Part shown: piece by piece, positions 7,574 through 17,061 of the stretch
Layout of the letters: each line of letters opens with the position of its first letter
Position numbering within the stretch: the first letter of the stretch is position 1
Made by a program: the position numbers and the translations under genes
NCBI RefSeq assembly: GCF_018760735.1
Contig: NZ_JAHHZN010000011.1
Coordinates: 62,001 to 126,000, forward strand
Source of the DNA: Hymenobacter piscis
GTDB taxonomy: Bacteria > Bacteroidota > Bacteroidia > Cytophagales > Hymenobacteraceae
Direction of reading: 5' to 3'
Length of the DNA stretch: 64,000 nt
The notes under the pieces: model-generated
What the model saw: only the letters and a program-made list of their open reading frames with translations
Databases searched by the model: none
What the model was told of the DNA's origin: nothing

Positions 7574-10177
7574 ATGACCACTTCTCCCCGTCAGGCCGCT
7601 GCGCCGTTGTGGCGGCGGGTGCTGCCGCACCTGCTGGCCGTGTTGTTTTTCCTGGTGCTGGCCGCCGTGTACTTCTCGCCCATCCTCTTCGATGGCAAAA
7701 CCCTGGCCCAGCACGACATCGTGCAATTTAGGGGCGGTTCGCAGGAGGCGGCCCAGTTCCGCGAGGCGACCGGCGAGGAGGCGCTCTGGACGAACTCCAT
7801 GTTCTCGGGCATGCCCACCTACCTGATCAGCACCCGCTTCCCCGGCGACCTGAGCCAGTACCTGCACAAGCTCTTCACCATCGGGCTGCCGGCGGTGGTA
7901 GCCAACCTGTTTCTGGCTTTGGTGTGCGGCTACGCGCTGTGCGTGGCCCTGGGCCTCTCGCCGCTGGTGAGCGTGGTGGGCGCCCTGGCCCTGGGCTTCA
8001 CGAGCTACAACCTGATTATTCTGGCCGCCGGCCACAACACCAAGAGCCTGGCCCTGGCTTACGCTCCACTGGTGCTGGCCGGGCTGCTGGTGGCATTCCG
8101 GCGCAACAAGTGGCTGGGCACGGCCCTGTTCGCCCTGGGTCTGGCCATGAACGTGCGCTCCAATCACCTCCAGATAACCTATTACCTGCTGCTGCTGGTG
8201 CTGGTGTTCGGGGTGGTGGAGCTTATTTTTGCCTTCCGCGAGAAGCGCCTGCCCGACTTTTTCACCCGGACGGCCCTGCTGGCGGTAGCCGCCCTGCTGG
8301 CGGTAGGCGTGAGCTTCGGCCGTCTCTACGTTACGCTCGACTACAGCAAGTACAGCATTCGGGGCAAATCGGAACTGACGACGCCGGCTCCGGCGGCGCC
8401 CGGCCAAGTCCAGGACCCGGTGGAAAACGGCTCCGGCCTCAACCGCGAGTACGCCTTCAGCTACAGCTACGGCATCGGCGAAACGGCCACCCTGCTCGTG
8501 CCCAACTTCTACGGCGGCGCCTCCCAGATGAAGCTCGCCGACAACTCGGAAACGGCCAAGGCCCTCACGGCCGCCGGCGTGCCCCCGGCCCAGCTCTCCG
8601 ACTACTTGGCCCAGATGCCCACCTACTGGGGCGACCAACCCATCACCAGCGGGCCGGTGTACGTGGGCGCGGTGGTGTTTCTGCTCTTCGTGCTGGGCCT
8701 TCTGGTGGCCGACCGCCGCACCCGCATCTGGCTGCTGACGGGCACGCTGCTTTCCGTGGTGCTGGCCTGGGGTAAGAACTTCGAGACGTTCAACTACCTC
8801 ATGTTCGACTACTTCCCGGGCTACAACAAGTTCCGAGCCGTGAGCATGGCCCTCGTGATTGCCCAGCTGGCTATGCCGGTGCTGGCCGTGCTGGCCCTGG
8901 CCCGCGTGCTGCGCGGCCGCCGGGTTCAGGCCGAACCCGCCGCCGCCGTCAGCACCCACCCGAGCCTGGCCGCCCTCGCCGGTCGCCCCGCCGATACCGC
9001 CGACACGGCTTACCTCAAGCAACAGGTGCTGCGGGCCCTGGCCATCACGGCCGGGTTGTGCGCCCTGGCTTTCCTGGCCGGGCTGGTATCCGATTTTGCA
9101 GCGCCCATCGATGCCCAGCTCCAGCAGCAGGGCTTCCCGCTGGAGGCGCTGCGGGCCGACCGTGCCTCCCTGCTCCGCTCCGACGTGTTCCGGTCCCTGC
9201 TGTTTGTGGCCCTCACGGCCGGGGTGCTGTGGTTTTTCCTGCAGCGCAAGCTCTCGGGCGGCCTGGCCGCGGCCCTGGTGGGCCTGCTCACGCTGGTGGA
9301 TTTGTGGGGCGTGGACAAGCGCTACCTCAACGACGGCAACTTCCAGCAGGAAACCGTGACCGAGCAGTTTGTACCCTCCGCCGCCGACCAGCAGATTCTG
9401 CAGGACAAGGACCTGAGCTACCGGGTGCTGAACCTGCAAAACCCCTTCAACGAAGCGCAAACCTCGTATTTCCACAAGAGCATTGGCGGCTACCACGGGG
9501 CCAAGCTGCGCCGCTACCAGGATTTGATTGAGCGCCAGATGTCGCCCCAGCTCCAGCGCATCTACTCTGAGAGCCGGCCCGACGCGGCCCCGGTGCTCAA
9601 CATGCTCAACACCCGCTACCTCATCACGCCGCCCGCGGAAAAGCAGCCCCAGCAGGCCGTGCGCAACCCCGGCGCCCTGGGCAACGCCTGGTACGTGGCC
9701 CAGGTGCAGCCCGTACAGAACCCCGACGAGGAAATCAAGGCCCTGGGCACGCTGAACCCCGCTACTACGGCCGTGGTGGACGTGGCCAAGTTCCCGCTGG
9801 CCCAGACCACTTTCCCGACCGAAGGCTCCACCATCGCCCTGACCACGTATTCGCCCAACGCCCTTACCTACCGCACCACCGCGGCCCAGGCCGGCTTGGT
9901 GGTGTTCTCGGAAATCTACTACGCCGATGGCTGGCAGGCCTACCTCGACGGCCAGCCGGTGCCCCACCTGCGGGCCAACTACGTGCTGCGGGCCCTGCAG
10001 GTACCGGCCGGCAGCCACACCATCGAGTTCAAATTCGAGCCCGCCCAGTACGCTCTCGGCAACACGGTGTCGCTGGTGTCGTCCGTCCTGCTCCTTATGG
10101 CCCTGCTGGCGGCCCTCTTCTACGCCGTCCGCCACCGCCCCGAGCCCCGCACCATTTCCGACACGCTGCTGGCGTGA
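7574..10177 (+). CDS. YfhO-family polytopic membrane protein
   Basis: An 867-residue protein with an N-terminal transmembrane helix and a following loop (FDGKTLAQHDIVQFRGG and NSMFSGMPTYLIS), about a dozen membrane helices, a C-terminal extracytoplasmic beta domain and a last helix near residue 840. This is the layout of YfhO-type proteins, which in Firmicutes help glycosylate lipoteichoic acid. In Bacteroidota the role is not established, and membrane-associated glycosyl transfer is inference. A TACCTTCG box at 7507 is a weak promoter candidate. The stop at 10177 is followed at once by the outer arm of a large inverted repeat with its own terminator. Confidence 0.85.
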   Translation: MTTSPRQAAAPLWRRVLPHLLAVLFFLVLAAVYFSPILFDGKTLAQHDIVQFRGGSQEAAQFREATGEEALWTNSMFSGMPTYLISTRFPGDLSQYLHKLFTIGLPAVVANLFLALVCGYALCVALGLSPLVSVVGALALGFTSYNLIILAAGHNTKSLALAYAPLVLAGLLVAFRRNKWLGTALFALGLAMNVRSNHLQITYYLLLLVLVFGVVELIFAFREKRLPDFFTRTALLAVAALLAVGVSFGRLYVTLDYSKYSIRGKSELTTPAPAAPGQVQDPVENGSGLNREYAFSYSYGIGETATLLVPNFYGGASQMKLADNSETAKALTAAGVPPAQLSDYLAQMPTYWGDQPITSGPVYVGAVVFLLFVLGLLVADRRTRIWLLTGTLLSVVLAWGKNFETFNYLMFDYFPGYNKFRAVSMALVIAQLAMPVLAVLALARVLRGRRVQAEPAAAVSTHPSLAALAGRPADTADTAYLKQQVLRALAITAGLCALAFLAGLVSDFAAPIDAQLQQQGFPLEALRADRASLLRSDVFRSLLFVALTAGVLWFFLQRKLSGGLAAALVGLLTLVDLWGVDKRYLNDGNFQQETVTEQFVPSAADQQILQDKDLSYRVLNLQNPFNEAQTSYFHKSIGGYHGAKLRRYQDLIERQMSPQLQRIYSESRPDAAPVLNMLNTRYLITPPAEKQPQQAVRNPGALGNAWYVAQVQPVQNPDEEIKALGTLNPATTAVVDVAKFPLAQTTFPTEGSTIALTTYSPNALTYRTTAAQAGLVVFSEIYYADGWQAYLDGQPVPHLRANYVLRALQVPAGSHTIEFKFEPAQYALGNTVSLVSSVLLLMALLAALFYAVRHRPEPRTISDTLLA

Positions 10178-10556
10178 GGTGAAATGGTGAGGTGGTGAAT
10201 TGGTGAGTTGATGGTCAACGAGCCAGCTGGCCACCACCAATCAACCTAGTCTTGCGGCAGCTCGAATCATACTTTAGCACTGAACCCCTGACGTCCGTTG
10301 GCGTCGGGGGTTTTTGTTTTACCGAACTTCGCTCCTCGAAAAGCCCGGGTTGGTGATGGCCGTAACCGCGTCTCGTCGTTGCTGAACGATGTACCGCCGC
10401 CATAGAGACACAATATTTTGGGTCTCGTCGTTGCTGACATCCCCCGTCGGATGAACTGTGCAACGGCGAGACCCAAAATATTGTGTCTCTACCACCTCTC
10501 GCGCCAGCAGGCCCGCAGAACGTCAACTCACCAGTTCACCATCTCACTATTTCACC
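10178..10556. repeat. Composite inverted repeat: 8-base-word arms around a family B hairpin
   Basis: No gene is seen in this 379-base gap. The outer arms are GGTGAATTGGTGAG-type words (10178-10230) and their inverted copies (10519-10556). The inner arms 10403-10434 and 10460-10491 are perfect or near-perfect inverted copies (TAGAGACACAATATT... and its complement). Each inner arm is itself a near-palindrome bounded by GAGAC and GTCTC. A terminator lies in the left half. Related cores are at 45515-45610 and a fragment at 46356. Confidence 0.9.
10284..10317 (+). terminator. Intrinsic terminator after the YfhO gene
   Basis: Stem ACCCCTGACG/CGTCGGGGGT followed by TTTTTGTTTT. The CCCCTGACG core is the same as in the terminators inside the two family C modules. 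Confidence 0.8.
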
Positions 10557-11456
10557 TTGCCCCCGCTCATCCTTTCCCCGCTGGCGGAGCCCCTGGCCGA
10601 ACGGGCCGGAGTGCGCCTGCTGCTGGCCCGCGACGACCTGACTCACCCCGAATTGCCGGGCAACAAGTGGCGCAAGCTCCAGCACAACCTGCGGGAGGCC
10701 GACCGTTTGGGCCACGACACGCTGCTGACTTTCGGCGGGGCCTACTCCAACCACCTGGCGGCCGTGGCGACGGCGGGCCGGCTTACCGGCCGCCGCACGG
10801 TGGGCGTGGTCCGGGGCGAAGAGCTGGCCCACCGCCCCCTCAACCCCACCCTGGCCCGCGCCGCCGCCGACGGCATGCAGTTCCGGTTCGTGGACCGGGC
10901 CACTTACCGCCGCAAGCAGGAGCCGGCGTTGCTGGCGGAGCTGCTGGAGGCCACCGGGCCGGCCTACGTGCTGCCCGAGGGCGGCTCGAACGCGCTGGCG
11001 TTGCCGGGCTGCGCCGCCCTGGTGCCGGAAATCCGGGCGCTGACCGATTTTGATATTCTCTGCGTAGCCTGCGGCACCGGCGGCACCCTGGCCGGTCTGC
11101 TCACCGGCCTGCACGGCCGCCAGCAGGCCCTGGGCTTCGCCGCCCTCAAGGGTGCCGACTTTCTGCGCCAGGACATCCGGCAGCTCACCCTGGCCGGCAC
11201 CGGCCGCACCTACGCCAACTGGGAACTGCGCACCGACTACCACGGCGGGGGCTACGCCCGCCTCAGCCCGGCCCTGCGGCAGTTCATTGGGGAGTTCCAG
11301 CACCGCCACGGCATCCTGCTCGACCCGATTTACACCAGCAAAATGATGGTGGGGGTGCTTGATTTGCTGGCGAAAGGTTACTTCCGCCGGGGCAGCACCG
11401 TGGTGGCCCTGCACACCGGTGGCCTCCAGGCCTGGGATGGGTTCGGCGGGTTGTAG
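10557..11456 (+). CDS. ACC deaminase / D-cysteine desulfhydrase family PLP enzyme
   Basis: A 299-residue fold-type II PLP enzyme. PGNKWRKL holds the PLP lysine, TFGGAYSNHLAA binds the substrate carboxylate, and a glycine-rich phosphate loop ACGTGGTLAGL is present. An open frame extends to 10458 but runs through the intergenic hairpin. I therefore place the start at TTG 10557, which leaves a normal-length enzyme starting PPLILSPLAEPL. Whether the substrate is ACC or D-cysteine cannot be decided from the sequence. The TTG start is inference. Confidence 0.85.
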   Translation: MPPLILSPLAEPLAERAGVRLLLARDDLTHPELPGNKWRKLQHNLREADRLGHDTLLTFGGAYSNHLAAVATAGRLTGRRTVGVVRGEELAHRPLNPTLARAAADGMQFRFVDRATYRRKQEPALLAELLEATGPAYVLPEGGSNALALPGCAALVPEIRALTDFDILCVACGTGGTLAGLLTGLHGRQQALGFAALKGADFLRQDIRQLTLAGTGRTYANWELRTDYHGGGYARLSPALRQFIGEFQHRHGILLDPIYTSKMMVGVLDLLAKGYFRRGSTVVALHTGGLQAWDGFGGL

Positions 11457-11563
11457 CCTGTTGCCCCGCCTGGCTGCTGCCCGGCGGCGGAATTTACGGC
11501 GGCGGAAACCGGGCCTTTTCCGTATCGGTTACCAACTCACTGTTCCGCTTTCGCCCGCCTGCT

Positions 11564-12193
11564 ATGCCCTACCTGCTCCGTCGCCTGCTGCCGCTGTTGT
11601 TTCTGCTGGGGCTGGGGTGGTTTCTCTGGACGAAAGTCCGCCCTGCCCTCACGGCGTTTGAGAACCCGCTCAACCCGAATCCGCGCGTGACGGTCACCCA
11701 CAATACGGTGCTGGAAAAAGTGGAGGCCCTGGGCCGGATGGAGCTGGTGCGCTACGAATTCCGCGACGTGGTGGAGTACAAGAAAAGCACCTACCGCTTC
11801 CTGCCCGACGCCAAAGTAGCCCTCATCGTGGCCGGCAACGCCATCGGCTGCCTTGACCTGCGCAAACTGCGCCCCCAGGACGTGGTGCTGGAGGGCGACT
11901 CCGTTGTGCGCGTGGCCCTGCCCGCGCCCGAGCTCTGCGTCTGGCAGATCGACCACCGCAAAAGCAAGGTCTACAGCATCGAAAACGGCTTTTTTCAGGA
12001 TGCCGAGCTGGTGGATGCGGGCTACAAATACGCCGAGGCCAACGTGCGCCGGGCGGCCCTGAACTCCGGTATTCTGGCCCAGACCGAGCAGAACGCCCAG
12101 CGCATCCTGCGCCCCATGCTCCAGACCATGACCGGCCGCCGCGTTATCCTGACCCGCCAGATGAATACCCCGCAGCTCCCGGCGAAGCGGTAA
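11564..12193 (+). CDS. DUF4230 domain protein
   Basis: A 209-residue protein with one N-terminal transmembrane anchor (about residues 4-24) and an exported or periplasmic domain. The stretch GNAIGCLDLRKLRPQDVV and the VALPAPELCVWQID segment are characteristic of DUF4230, a family of unknown function widespread in Bacteroidota. It follows the ACC deaminase gene after 107 bases and is convergent with recX, with only 32 bases between their stops. No function is proposed. Confidence 0.85.
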   Translation: MPYLLRRLLPLLFLLGLGWFLWTKVRPALTAFENPLNPNPRVTVTHNTVLEKVEALGRMELVRYEFRDVVEYKKSTYRFLPDAKVALIVAGNAIGCLDLRKLRPQDVVLEGDSVVRVALPAPELCVWQIDHRKSKVYSIENGFFQDAELVDAGYKYAEANVRRAALNSGILAQTEQNAQRILRPMLQTMTGRRVILTRQMNTPQLPAKR

Positions 12194-12225
12194 AAACTGC
12201 CGCCCCCGCAACGGCGCAACGACGG

Positions 12226-12729
12226 TTATTCCTCGTCGTCCTCGCCTCCTTTACCCAAATCATCGAGGGCCATTTTGATCAGGTCCTGCTCGTAGCCTTT
12301 GGTCATGAGAAAGAGCTGGATTTTCTGGCGGCGCTTGCCGGGGTGGCGCTCCTTTTCCTGGCGGTCCTTCTTTTCGAGCAGGTCCACGAGGTTCTGGTAG
12401 TACACGTCGCCGTCGATTTCCTTCATGCCCGACTTGATGCAGTAGTCGGACAGGCCTTTTTGCTTGAGTTCCTGCAGGATGCGGCGGCGGCCCCACTTCT
12501 TATTGCTGTAGTGCCCGCGCACGTAGGCCTGGGCGTAGCGCTCCTCGTCGAGCAGCTTTTCCCGGCTCAGGCGGATGATGATTTCGCCGGCCTCGTCCTC
12601 ACTGAGCCCGTAGCTGCGCAGCTTGGCTTCCACTTCCTTCTGGTTGCGCTCCTGATAGGCGCAGAACTCAGCAATTTTGCGCAGGGCTTCGGTGGGCGTG
12701 TAGAACTTGGGGGCGGCGGGCTTGAACAT
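12226..12729 (-). CDS. recX: Regulatory protein RecX
   Basis: A 167-residue protein of helical three-helix repeats. It contains FCAYQERNQKEVEAKL, the signature DEERYAQAYVRGHYSNKKWG near residue 70, and an acidic tail GGEDDEE. It caps RecA filaments in the cytoplasm. The frame stays open upstream to 12930, but that extension is proline-rich and unlike RecX. ATG 12729 (MFKPAAPKFYT) gives the standard size. It stands alone, with no recA next to it. Confidence 0.9.
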   Translation of the reverse strand: MFKPAAPKFYTPTEALRKIAEFCAYQERNQKEVEAKLRSYGLSEDEAGEIIIRLSREKLLDEERYAQAYVRGHYSNKKWGRRRILQELKQKGLSDYCIKSGMKEIDGDVYYQNLVDLLEKKDRQEKERHPGKRRQKIQLFLMTKGYEQDLIKMALDDLGKGGEDDEE

Positions 12730-12949
12730 ACGGGGGCAGTGAGGTGACGAAAGGAAGCGGGCGCCAAGGGTCGGCGGCCGGGCTGATTCCAACGCTGATC
12801 CGGCTAAAATAGCTCCCTTATCAACTATGGCCGCAGACCGGGGTGGGCGCGATGCGGGAGCAGGGACTTTAGTAACGGAAAAATAAGGCGGCGGGCAACC
12901 CTTGCCCACCGGATTTCCTCTTACTTTCACTGCCTGTTATTCCTGTTCT

Positions 12950-15634
12950 ATGCTGTTACGTTTTCTGCGCGCCGGGTTCTTTGTAGTGCTGCTGCTGGCC
13001 GGCCTGACGCCCGCGGGCCGGGCCGGGGTGGTGAAGGGCCGCATCACCGACCCCAAGAACGAGGGCCTGGCCTTCGCCAACATTGCCGTCCGCGGCACCA
13101 CCACCAGCACGGCCTCCAACGAGCAGGGCAACTACCAGCTCCCGCTGCCGGCCGGCACCTACCAGCTGGTGTACCAGTACGTGGGCTTCAAACCCAGCCA
13201 GCACACCGTGCGGGTGGCCGGTGGCGACACGGCCACCGTGCTCGATGTGACCCTGACGCCCGAAAGCTACCAGCTGCGCGAAGTGGTGGTGCGCAGCTCC
13301 GACAAGGATCCGGCCTACGCCATCATGCAGCAGGCCATTAACTGGCGGCGCTACCACCGGGCCGAGGTGGCGGCCTTCTCGGCCCGCATGTACATTAAGG
13401 CGGTATTTCGCCTCACCGACGTGCCGGGCAAGGTGATGGGCCTGTTCAAGGTGGGGCCCGACGTGAAGCCGGGCATCGTGTACCTGTCCGAGTCGGTGTC
13501 GGACCTCACGTTCCGGCAGCCGGGGCAGCTGCAGGAGCGCATGATTTCGTCCAGGGTGAGCGGCAGCAGCAAGGGCTTCAGCTTCAACCGGGCCTCCAAG
13601 AGCTTCAACTTCTACGATAACCTGCTGCAATCGGGCTTCGCCGAGCGGGGCTTCGTGTCGCCGGTGGCCCAGAATGCCATGCTGTTTTACCGCTACGAGC
13701 TGGTGGGCGCCACCGTGCAGAACGGCATCACCATCAACAAAATCCGCGTTACGCCCCGCCACCGCATCGACCCGGCCTTTTCGGGTTTCGTTTACATTGC
13801 CGAAGACGGCACCTGGCGCCTGCACAGCCTCGATCTGAGCCTGAACGCCGACGCCGGCATTGAGTACGTGGACAAGCTGCGGGTGGAAATCCTGTACGCC
13901 CCCGCCCCCGGCCACCCCCAGGCCTGGGTTATTCAGTCGCAGAAAGTGTACATGAACGGCGAAGGGCTGGGTTTCAAGGGCAACGGCAGCATCAACGCCG
14001 TGCTCTCAAACTACCGCGTGAAGCCCACGTACGCCGCCCCGCCTGTAGCGGCGGCCGCCCCTGCTCCCGCTTCCACCGCCGCCAACGAGCCGGTGTACCG
14101 CGAAACCGTGGCCCAGGTGCGGCAACAGCAGGCGCAGGTGCGGGCCGCTACCCGCGGCATCCGGCGCGAGGCCCGGAACTTGGGTCAGGCGCCGCCATCC
14201 GCCGCCGCTACCCCCGACACCCAGGTCGTGGCGCTGCTGCCCAAGGGCGAAATCATGCGCATCGAGCAGGGCGCCAACGAGCGGGATGCCACCTACTGGA
14301 ACCAGGTGCGCCCCATTCCGCTCAGCGACGAGGAAACCAAGGACTACCGCGTGAAGGACAGCGTGGAGGTCATCCACCGCTCGAAGCCCTACCAGGATTC
14401 GATGGACCACCTGCGCAACCGCTTCAGCCCCGCTGAGCTGCTGCTGACGGGCTATACCTACCGCAACTCCTTCCGCAACCGCTACATCTCCCTGGCCCCG
14501 CTCCCGACGGCCCTGCTCTACAACACGGTGGAGGGCACCGTACTCAACGCCTCGGCCACGCTGGTGCAGCGCTACGAGGACCGCCGCAACTACCTGCTGA
14601 CTCCGATTCTGCGTTACGGCTTCGGCAACCAGCGCCTCAGCCCCAGCCTGCGCGGCTACTACACCTACCGGCCCGAGTCGTTCAGCCGGGTGGGCTTTGC
14701 CGTGGGCCGCACCATTCTCGACTTCGACCCGGCCGCCAACTTCCAGCAGACCCTGATCAACACCCCCGACATCAACACCACTTACACCCTGCTGGCCAAC
14801 CGCAACTACGCCAAATACTACCAGCAGGACGGCCTGGAGCTCAACTACCGCACCGAGCTGACCAACGGCCTGATGCTGACCGTGAGCGGGGCCTACGCCG
14901 ACCGGCGGGAGCTGCAGAATACCACCATCCGGCTGCTGCGCGACGTGCCGGGCCGGGCCTTCACCCCCAACCAGCCCGTGGCGGCCGAGCGGCCCGCCGG
15001 CACCGGCTTCGGCCGCAGCCAGGCCGCCACGCTGGCCGCCGAGCTCGTCTGGCAGCCCGGCCAGCAGTACATCACCCGTCCCGACGGCAAGTTCAACCTG
15101 CGCAACTCGCGCTACCCGCGCTTCACGCTGGGCGCCCGCCAGGCCTTCCGCGGCGTGCTGGGCGCCGATGTGCGCTACACCCGCCTGGAGCTGGGCCTGT
15201 ACAAAAAGCTGGAGCTGGGCCTGTTCGGCGAAACCCAGCTCGATGCCACCGCCGGCACCTACGTGGGCCGCCCCGACCTGACCTTCGTGGACTTCCGTCA
15301 CTTCAGCGGCAACCGCACCCTGCTGGCCGTGAACTTCGACCGGCAGTTTCAGCTCCTCGACTACTACCGCTACAGCACCGCTCGCCACTACCTGGAAGGC
15401 CACTTCAGTCACCATTTCAACGGCTTCTTTTTCAACAAGGTGCCGGTGCTGCGGAAACTGCGCTGGCAGGAAGTGGCTACCCTCAATTACCTGCGCACGC
15501 CGGCCGCCGGCCACTACCTGGAGCTGGGAGCCGGCGCGGAGCACATCCTCAAGTTTCTGCGGGTCGATTATTTCACGGCCCTGCAGTCGGGCCAGCGCCT
15601 GAACTCGGGCGTGCGGGTGGGCGTGCAGTTTTAG
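12950..15634 (+). CDS. DUF5686 outer-membrane protein with carboxypeptidase-like N-terminal domain
   Basis: An 894-residue exported protein. The signal peptide (to about residue 25) is followed by a CarboxypepD_reg-like domain (about 27-115: VKGRITDPKNEGLAFANI...NEQGNYQLPL). The long DUF5686 region begins at DPAYAIMQQAINWRRYHRAE. The C-terminal half is rich in alternating beta strands and ends in an aromatic strand (GVRVGVQF), as expected for an outer-membrane barrel. An alanine/proline insert lies near residues 360-430. Function is unknown. A weak TACTTTCA box lies at 12922. Confidence 0.88.
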   Translation: MLLRFLRAGFFVVLLLAGLTPAGRAGVVKGRITDPKNEGLAFANIAVRGTTTSTASNEQGNYQLPLPAGTYQLVYQYVGFKPSQHTVRVAGGDTATVLDVTLTPESYQLREVVVRSSDKDPAYAIMQQAINWRRYHRAEVAAFSARMYIKAVFRLTDVPGKVMGLFKVGPDVKPGIVYLSESVSDLTFRQPGQLQERMISSRVSGSSKGFSFNRASKSFNFYDNLLQSGFAERGFVSPVAQNAMLFYRYELVGATVQNGITINKIRVTPRHRIDPAFSGFVYIAEDGTWRLHSLDLSLNADAGIEYVDKLRVEILYAPAPGHPQAWVIQSQKVYMNGEGLGFKGNGSINAVLSNYRVKPTYAAPPVAAAAPAPASTAANEPVYRETVAQVRQQQAQVRAATRGIRREARNLGQAPPSAAATPDTQVVALLPKGEIMRIEQGANERDATYWNQVRPIPLSDEETKDYRVKDSVEVIHRSKPYQDSMDHLRNRFSPAELLLTGYTYRNSFRNRYISLAPLPTALLYNTVEGTVLNASATLVQRYEDRRNYLLTPILRYGFGNQRLSPSLRGYYTYRPESFSRVGFAVGRTILDFDPAANFQQTLINTPDINTTYTLLANRNYAKYYQQDGLELNYRTELTNGLMLTVSGAYADRRELQNTTIRLLRDVPGRAFTPNQPVAAERPAGTGFGRSQAATLAAELVWQPGQQYITRPDGKFNLRNSRYPRFTLGARQAFRGVLGADVRYTRLELGLYKKLELGLFGETQLDATAGTYVGRPDLTFVDFRHFSGNRTLLAVNFDRQFQLLDYYRYSTARHYLEGHFSHHFNGFFFNKVPVLRKLRWQEVATLNYLRTPAAGHYLELGAGAEHILKFLRVDYFTALQSGQRLNSGVRVGVQF

Positions 15635-15661
15635 CACCTCCCCCGGCCCCTACCGCCACGC

Positions 15662-15697
15662 AAAAGCCCCGGACCAGTTGTTGGTCCGGGGCTTTTT
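15662..15697. terminator. Bidirectional intrinsic terminator
   Basis: Perfect stem AGCCCCGGACCA/TGGTCCGGGGCT with A-run before and T-run after, between the convergent genes ending at 15634 and 15714. Confidence 0.88.
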
Positions 15698-15713
15698 CTG
15701 CCAGGTGCGTTGG

Positions 15714-16007
15714 TTATTTTACTTCCTCAAAATCCACGTATTCGCCACCCTTGAATTCCTCGGGCTTGGGTTTGGATTTGGGCTGCGGAGGCACGAAATC
15801 AACCTGCACTTCGCCGGGGGCCGCTGGGGTGGAACGGGGCCGGGGCGGTTGCGCAAATGGATCCTGGCCAAATTGCTGACCGAACTGCTGGCCGAATTTC
15901 TTGGCTTGTTTTTTAAGCAGGGTGCCCACCACAAACCGGAGCAGCACGGGCAGCACGTACCGGGTAAAGAGCCAGAAAATGAGCAGTATGAGCAGGAATT
16001 TGGCCAT
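15714..16007 (-). CDS. DUF4834 family small membrane protein
   Basis: A 97-residue protein with one N-terminal hydrophobic helix (FLLILLIFWLFTRYVLPVLL), then a basic/glutamine segment (KKQAKKFGQQFGQQFGQ), a proline-rich linker and a C-terminal KGGEYVDFEEVK. The tail and layout match DUF4834, a Bacteroidota family of unknown function. ATG 16007 is preferred over an in-frame TTG two codons earlier. It is 24 bases downstream of the methyltransferase gene on the same strand, so probably co-transcribed. Confidence 0.8.
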   Translation of the reverse strand: MAKFLLILLIFWLFTRYVLPVLLRFVVGTLLKKQAKKFGQQFGQQFGQDPFAQPPRPRSTPAAPGEVQVDFVPPQPKSKPKPEEFKGGEYVDFEEVK

Positions 16008-16031
16008 GAGCAACGGGAAGCGAAGCGGGTT

Positions 16032-16784
16032 CTAGCGAACGGGTTGAAAGTAAAAATCGGCCGTGACGGCGCTGGCCAGCTGGGCCTCGGAGCACGGCTC
16101 GAGTTCTGAACGCGCCGAGAGCACAAATGGTTTGTAGCCCAGCTCGGCCAGCAAAGCGGCCACGGCCCGGCGGTTTTCCAGGCCGTTGAGTTCCGTCTGA
16201 ATCAGAGGGCGGAAGCGGCGCAGGGTGGCTTGCAGGTGGCGGAACACCTCGTACTCAAAGCCCTCCACGTCGCACTTCACAAAATCGAGGCGGGTCAGAT
16301 CGGCCAGCAGCTCGTCGGGTACGCGCATGGGCACCTCGTAGGTGCGGGCGTAGGTCTCCTGGGTGTTGCTGGCCGCTACTTTGGTCATGCCGTGGTGGAG
16401 CAGGCCGTTGCGCTCGGGCGTACCCATCCGCACGGTGGTGTTCTCTCCGCCCAGGGCGTAGGGCAGCAGCGTGAGGTTGTTGTGGCCGCTGAGCCGCACG
16501 TTATCCCGCCAGATGGCCTGGAAATCCGGAATCGGCTCCACGGCCAGCACCCGGCCCGTGGGCCCCACCAGCCGCGAGAGGGCCACCGAGTAGTAGCCCA
16601 GGTTGGCCCCAATATCGAGACAAACAAAGCCCGGCCGCACAATTTTCTCCAGGAAAAAGAGCTCCGGATACTTCGTTTTGCCCCAGCCCGCGCCCACCAG
16701 CCGCAGGTACACGCGGCTCACGAAACGGATGTAACGCTCGAAACCGAGCGTGCGGACCAGTAATTTGCGCAGGGCTTTCACCAT
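16032..16784 (-). CDS. FkbM family methyltransferase
   Basis: A 250-residue SAM-dependent methyltransferase. Motif I is CLDIGANLGYYSVALSRL (near residue 58), the acidic post-I residue is in VLAVEPIPD, and the FkbM signature DFVKCDVEGFEYEVFRHL lies near residue 165. These enzymes O-methylate sugars or secondary metabolites. The substrate here is not evident and no glycan cluster is adjacent. The start at 16784 follows a CATCTTTG promoter-like box at 16799-16792 (one mismatch from TAnnTTTG). Confidence 0.88.
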   Translation of the reverse strand: MVKALRKLLVRTLGFERYIRFVSRVYLRLVGAGWGKTKYPELFFLEKIVRPGFVCLDIGANLGYYSVALSRLVGPTGRVLAVEPIPDFQAIWRDNVRLSGHNNLTLLPYALGGENTTVRMGTPERNGLLHHGMTKVAASNTQETYARTYEVPMRVPDELLADLTRLDFVKCDVEGFEYEVFRHLQATLRRFRPLIQTELNGLENRRAVAALLAELGYKPFVLSARSELEPCSEAQLASAVTADFYFQPVR

Positions 16785-16855
16785 AGTCCCGCAAAGATGC
16801 CCCAAACCGCCGGAACCTCATAGACCGGGCTGCCCGAAAAAAAACCGGCTACCAC

Positions 16856-16887
16856 TTGCGCGTTGTTGAACCAGGTTTCTATCTTTG
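16856..16887 (+). promoter_or_regulatory. Promoter of tRNA-Thr
   Basis: TATCTTTG at 16880-16887 is a full match to the -7 box, with TTG at 16856-16858 spaced 21 bases upstream. The tRNA begins 33 bases downstream. Confidence 0.7.
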
Positions 16888-16919
16888 CAGCCCCTGACGG
16901 GGATGCCGTCCCGGGAAAT

Positions 16920-16995
16920 GCCTGTTTAGCTCAGTTGGTAGAGCAGCTCATTCGTAATGAGCAGGTCGTTGGTTCGAGTCCAATAACAGGCTCCA
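16920..16995 (+). tRNA. tRNA-Thr (anticodon CGT)
   Basis: A full cloverleaf: acceptor GCCTGTT/AACAGGC, D arm GCTC..GAGC, anticodon stem GCTCA/TGAGC with loop TTCGTAA (anticodon CGT at 16953-16955, reading ACG), T arm GTTGG/CCAAT with TTCGAGT, discriminator T and an encoded CCA at 16993-16995. It has its own promoter and terminator, so it is a single-gene unit. Confidence 0.96.
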
Positions 16996-17002
16996 TAGGT
17001 AA

Positions 17003-17046
17003 CAAAGAGGCCCTTTTCCCTGCGGAGAAGGGCCTCTTTCGTTTTT
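17003..17046 (+). terminator. Intrinsic terminator of tRNA-Thr
   Basis: Stem AAAGAGGCCCTT/AAGGGCCTCTTT with loop TTCCCTGCGGAG-type bases, followed by CGTTTTTG. It may also serve the cupredoxin gene ending at 17062 on the other strand. Confidence 0.85.
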
Positions 17047-17061
17047 GCCGGGTCGCCCTTT

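Noticed and set aside
6524..10240. Minus-strand open frame of over 1200 codons opposite rarD and yfhO-like genes
   Set aside because: It is Gln/Gly/His-rich without domains, spans two clear plus-strand genes and a repeat, and results from high GC in third codon positions.
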